From: Prorocentrum cordatum
Taxonomy: Eukaryota; Sar; Dinophyceae; Prorocentrales; Prorocentraceae
Assembly: GCA_963575745.1 (NCBI GenBank)
Contig: CAUYUJ010016363.1
Span: 232,141 to 257,140, forward strand
Length of the DNA stretch: 25,000 bases
Reading direction: 5' to 3'
Position numbers and translations under genes: made by a program. Numbering within the stretch: position 1 is the stretch's first letter; each line of letters begins with the position of its first letter. The notes beneath the pieces are model-generated. The model did no database searches. It was not told the DNA's origin and was given only the letters and a program-made list of their open reading frames with translations. Shown here piece by piece: positions 24,363 through 25,000 of this stretch.

Positions 24363-24690
24363 AGCTTGCTCTTTGATGCAACGTTCACATGAACAGCCCC
24401 CTTGCGGTGGACTGGGGGTGGGTACGCGTCGGGTATTGTTTCTTGCTTCCTTTTGGCGGGGTTTGTTTTGAGCCTTCTTGAGGAGTCTTGGGGGGGTGGG
24501 GGGTTAGGCTGCCTCCGGGCCACCTGGGGCATCCTGGAGTGATATGTGGGCGACTCGGGGCCCTGTTGGAACACCTCGGGGGCCTCTGGAGTGAGTATGT
24601 CGTGGCCCGGTTTGGGTCCCTCTTGCCCCCGGAAGACTCAGGCGGGAAGCTTTGCTCAAGAGGGGAAAAAACACACAGACACAATTAATC
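24363..24690. other. Unique sequence and degenerate GGGGCC repeats
   Basis: Between about 24470 and 24600 there are GGAGTCTTGGGGGGG and CTCGGGGGCCTCTGGAG-like words, as at 21066-21420. The rest is unassigned. Confidence 0.5.
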
Positions 24691-25000
24691 GGCGATTCCC
24701 AGAAAATATTCGAAAATATGGGAAGTGGTGGGGAAGACAAAAAAACCCGAAAATATGGGAAAATACGGGGGATATGTTTATTTGTGTGCATTTATTTGTG
24801 TGTCCCAGTTCCCCTTCATTTGCGAGCGCTTGGGAGCGCCCGGAAATCGGAGCTGCAGGCCTCTTCAAGAGCATTCCATATTTTACGCAGGACTACAGGG
24901 GCCTCTGGCACGGTGGCGGGTGATTATCGCTCGCGTGGTCCTGCGTTGCGGATCGTGAACGTCTCGCGCCTCTTCGGCTGCAGAGAGGCCGCGTCGTCAG
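24691..25000. other. AT-richer end with a small repeat
   Basis: CGAAAATATGGGA occurs at about 24711 and 24749, followed by GGGAAAATACGGG. A TTTATTTGTGTG word is duplicated at about 24777-24802. No gene is seen up to the window end. Confidence 0.5.

Noticed and set aside
1-25000. Dinoflagellate spliced-leader or tandem gene arrays as proof of host
   Set aside because: I looked for the spliced-leader core and found no convincing match. The host assignment therefore stays an inference.

Overview
The window looks like nuclear DNA of a repeat-rich, GC-rich eukaryote. I see no bacterial operons, rRNA, tRNA or CRISPR. Candidate coding pieces are short, separated by kilobases of low-complexity DNA, often preceded by AG and followed by GT. 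A dinoflagellate (for example a Prorocentrum- or Polarella-like alga) or another introner-rich alga is my best guess. That is inference: no spliced leader and no recognised conserved gene supports it.

Layout. 1-4000: short exon-like frames, a hairpin repeat, and CAT and GGA triplet arrays. 3640-4050: an 82-bp satellite. 4100-7130: minisatellites, pyrimidine tracts, and (GAC)n facing (GTC)n. 7140-9210: exon-like frames interrupted by three copies of a ~160-bp element with terminal inverted repeats (TIRs). 9490-11260: AT-rich, GTC/GGC, 89-bp and 112-bp repeats. 11290-13150: a fourth element copy, an AT island, and a 205-codon frame broken by one TGA. 13200-15225: CCT, GGA and GA tracts and a truncated element copy. 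15390-17310: two foldback elements around a T-shaped palindrome. 17340-19380: CCT, 10-bp and 41-bp repeats. 19388-20610: three more element copies, two of them inside a candidate coding frame. 21070-24640: a duplicated satellite cassette flanking a 1.5-kb GAT array.

The best-supported discovery is the TIR element family: seven full-length copies (152-163 bp) and one 3' fragment, with 8-bp target duplications and one filled site that can be compared with an unoccupied paralogous site. Most copies carry GT at a fixed position in the left TIR and an AG completed by the right target duplication. Removing copies 1, 3, 4, 7 and 8 as GT-AG introns joins open frames, so they may be introners. The second standout is the palindrome at 15981-16181. 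It has a 39-bp stem and two 9-bp arms with complementary 3-base loops, the geometry of a parvovirus-type terminal hairpin, but no viral gene is nearby.

Caution: in DNA this GC-rich and repetitive, long open frames arise by chance on both strands. All coding calls are low to moderate confidence and no protein function is assigned.
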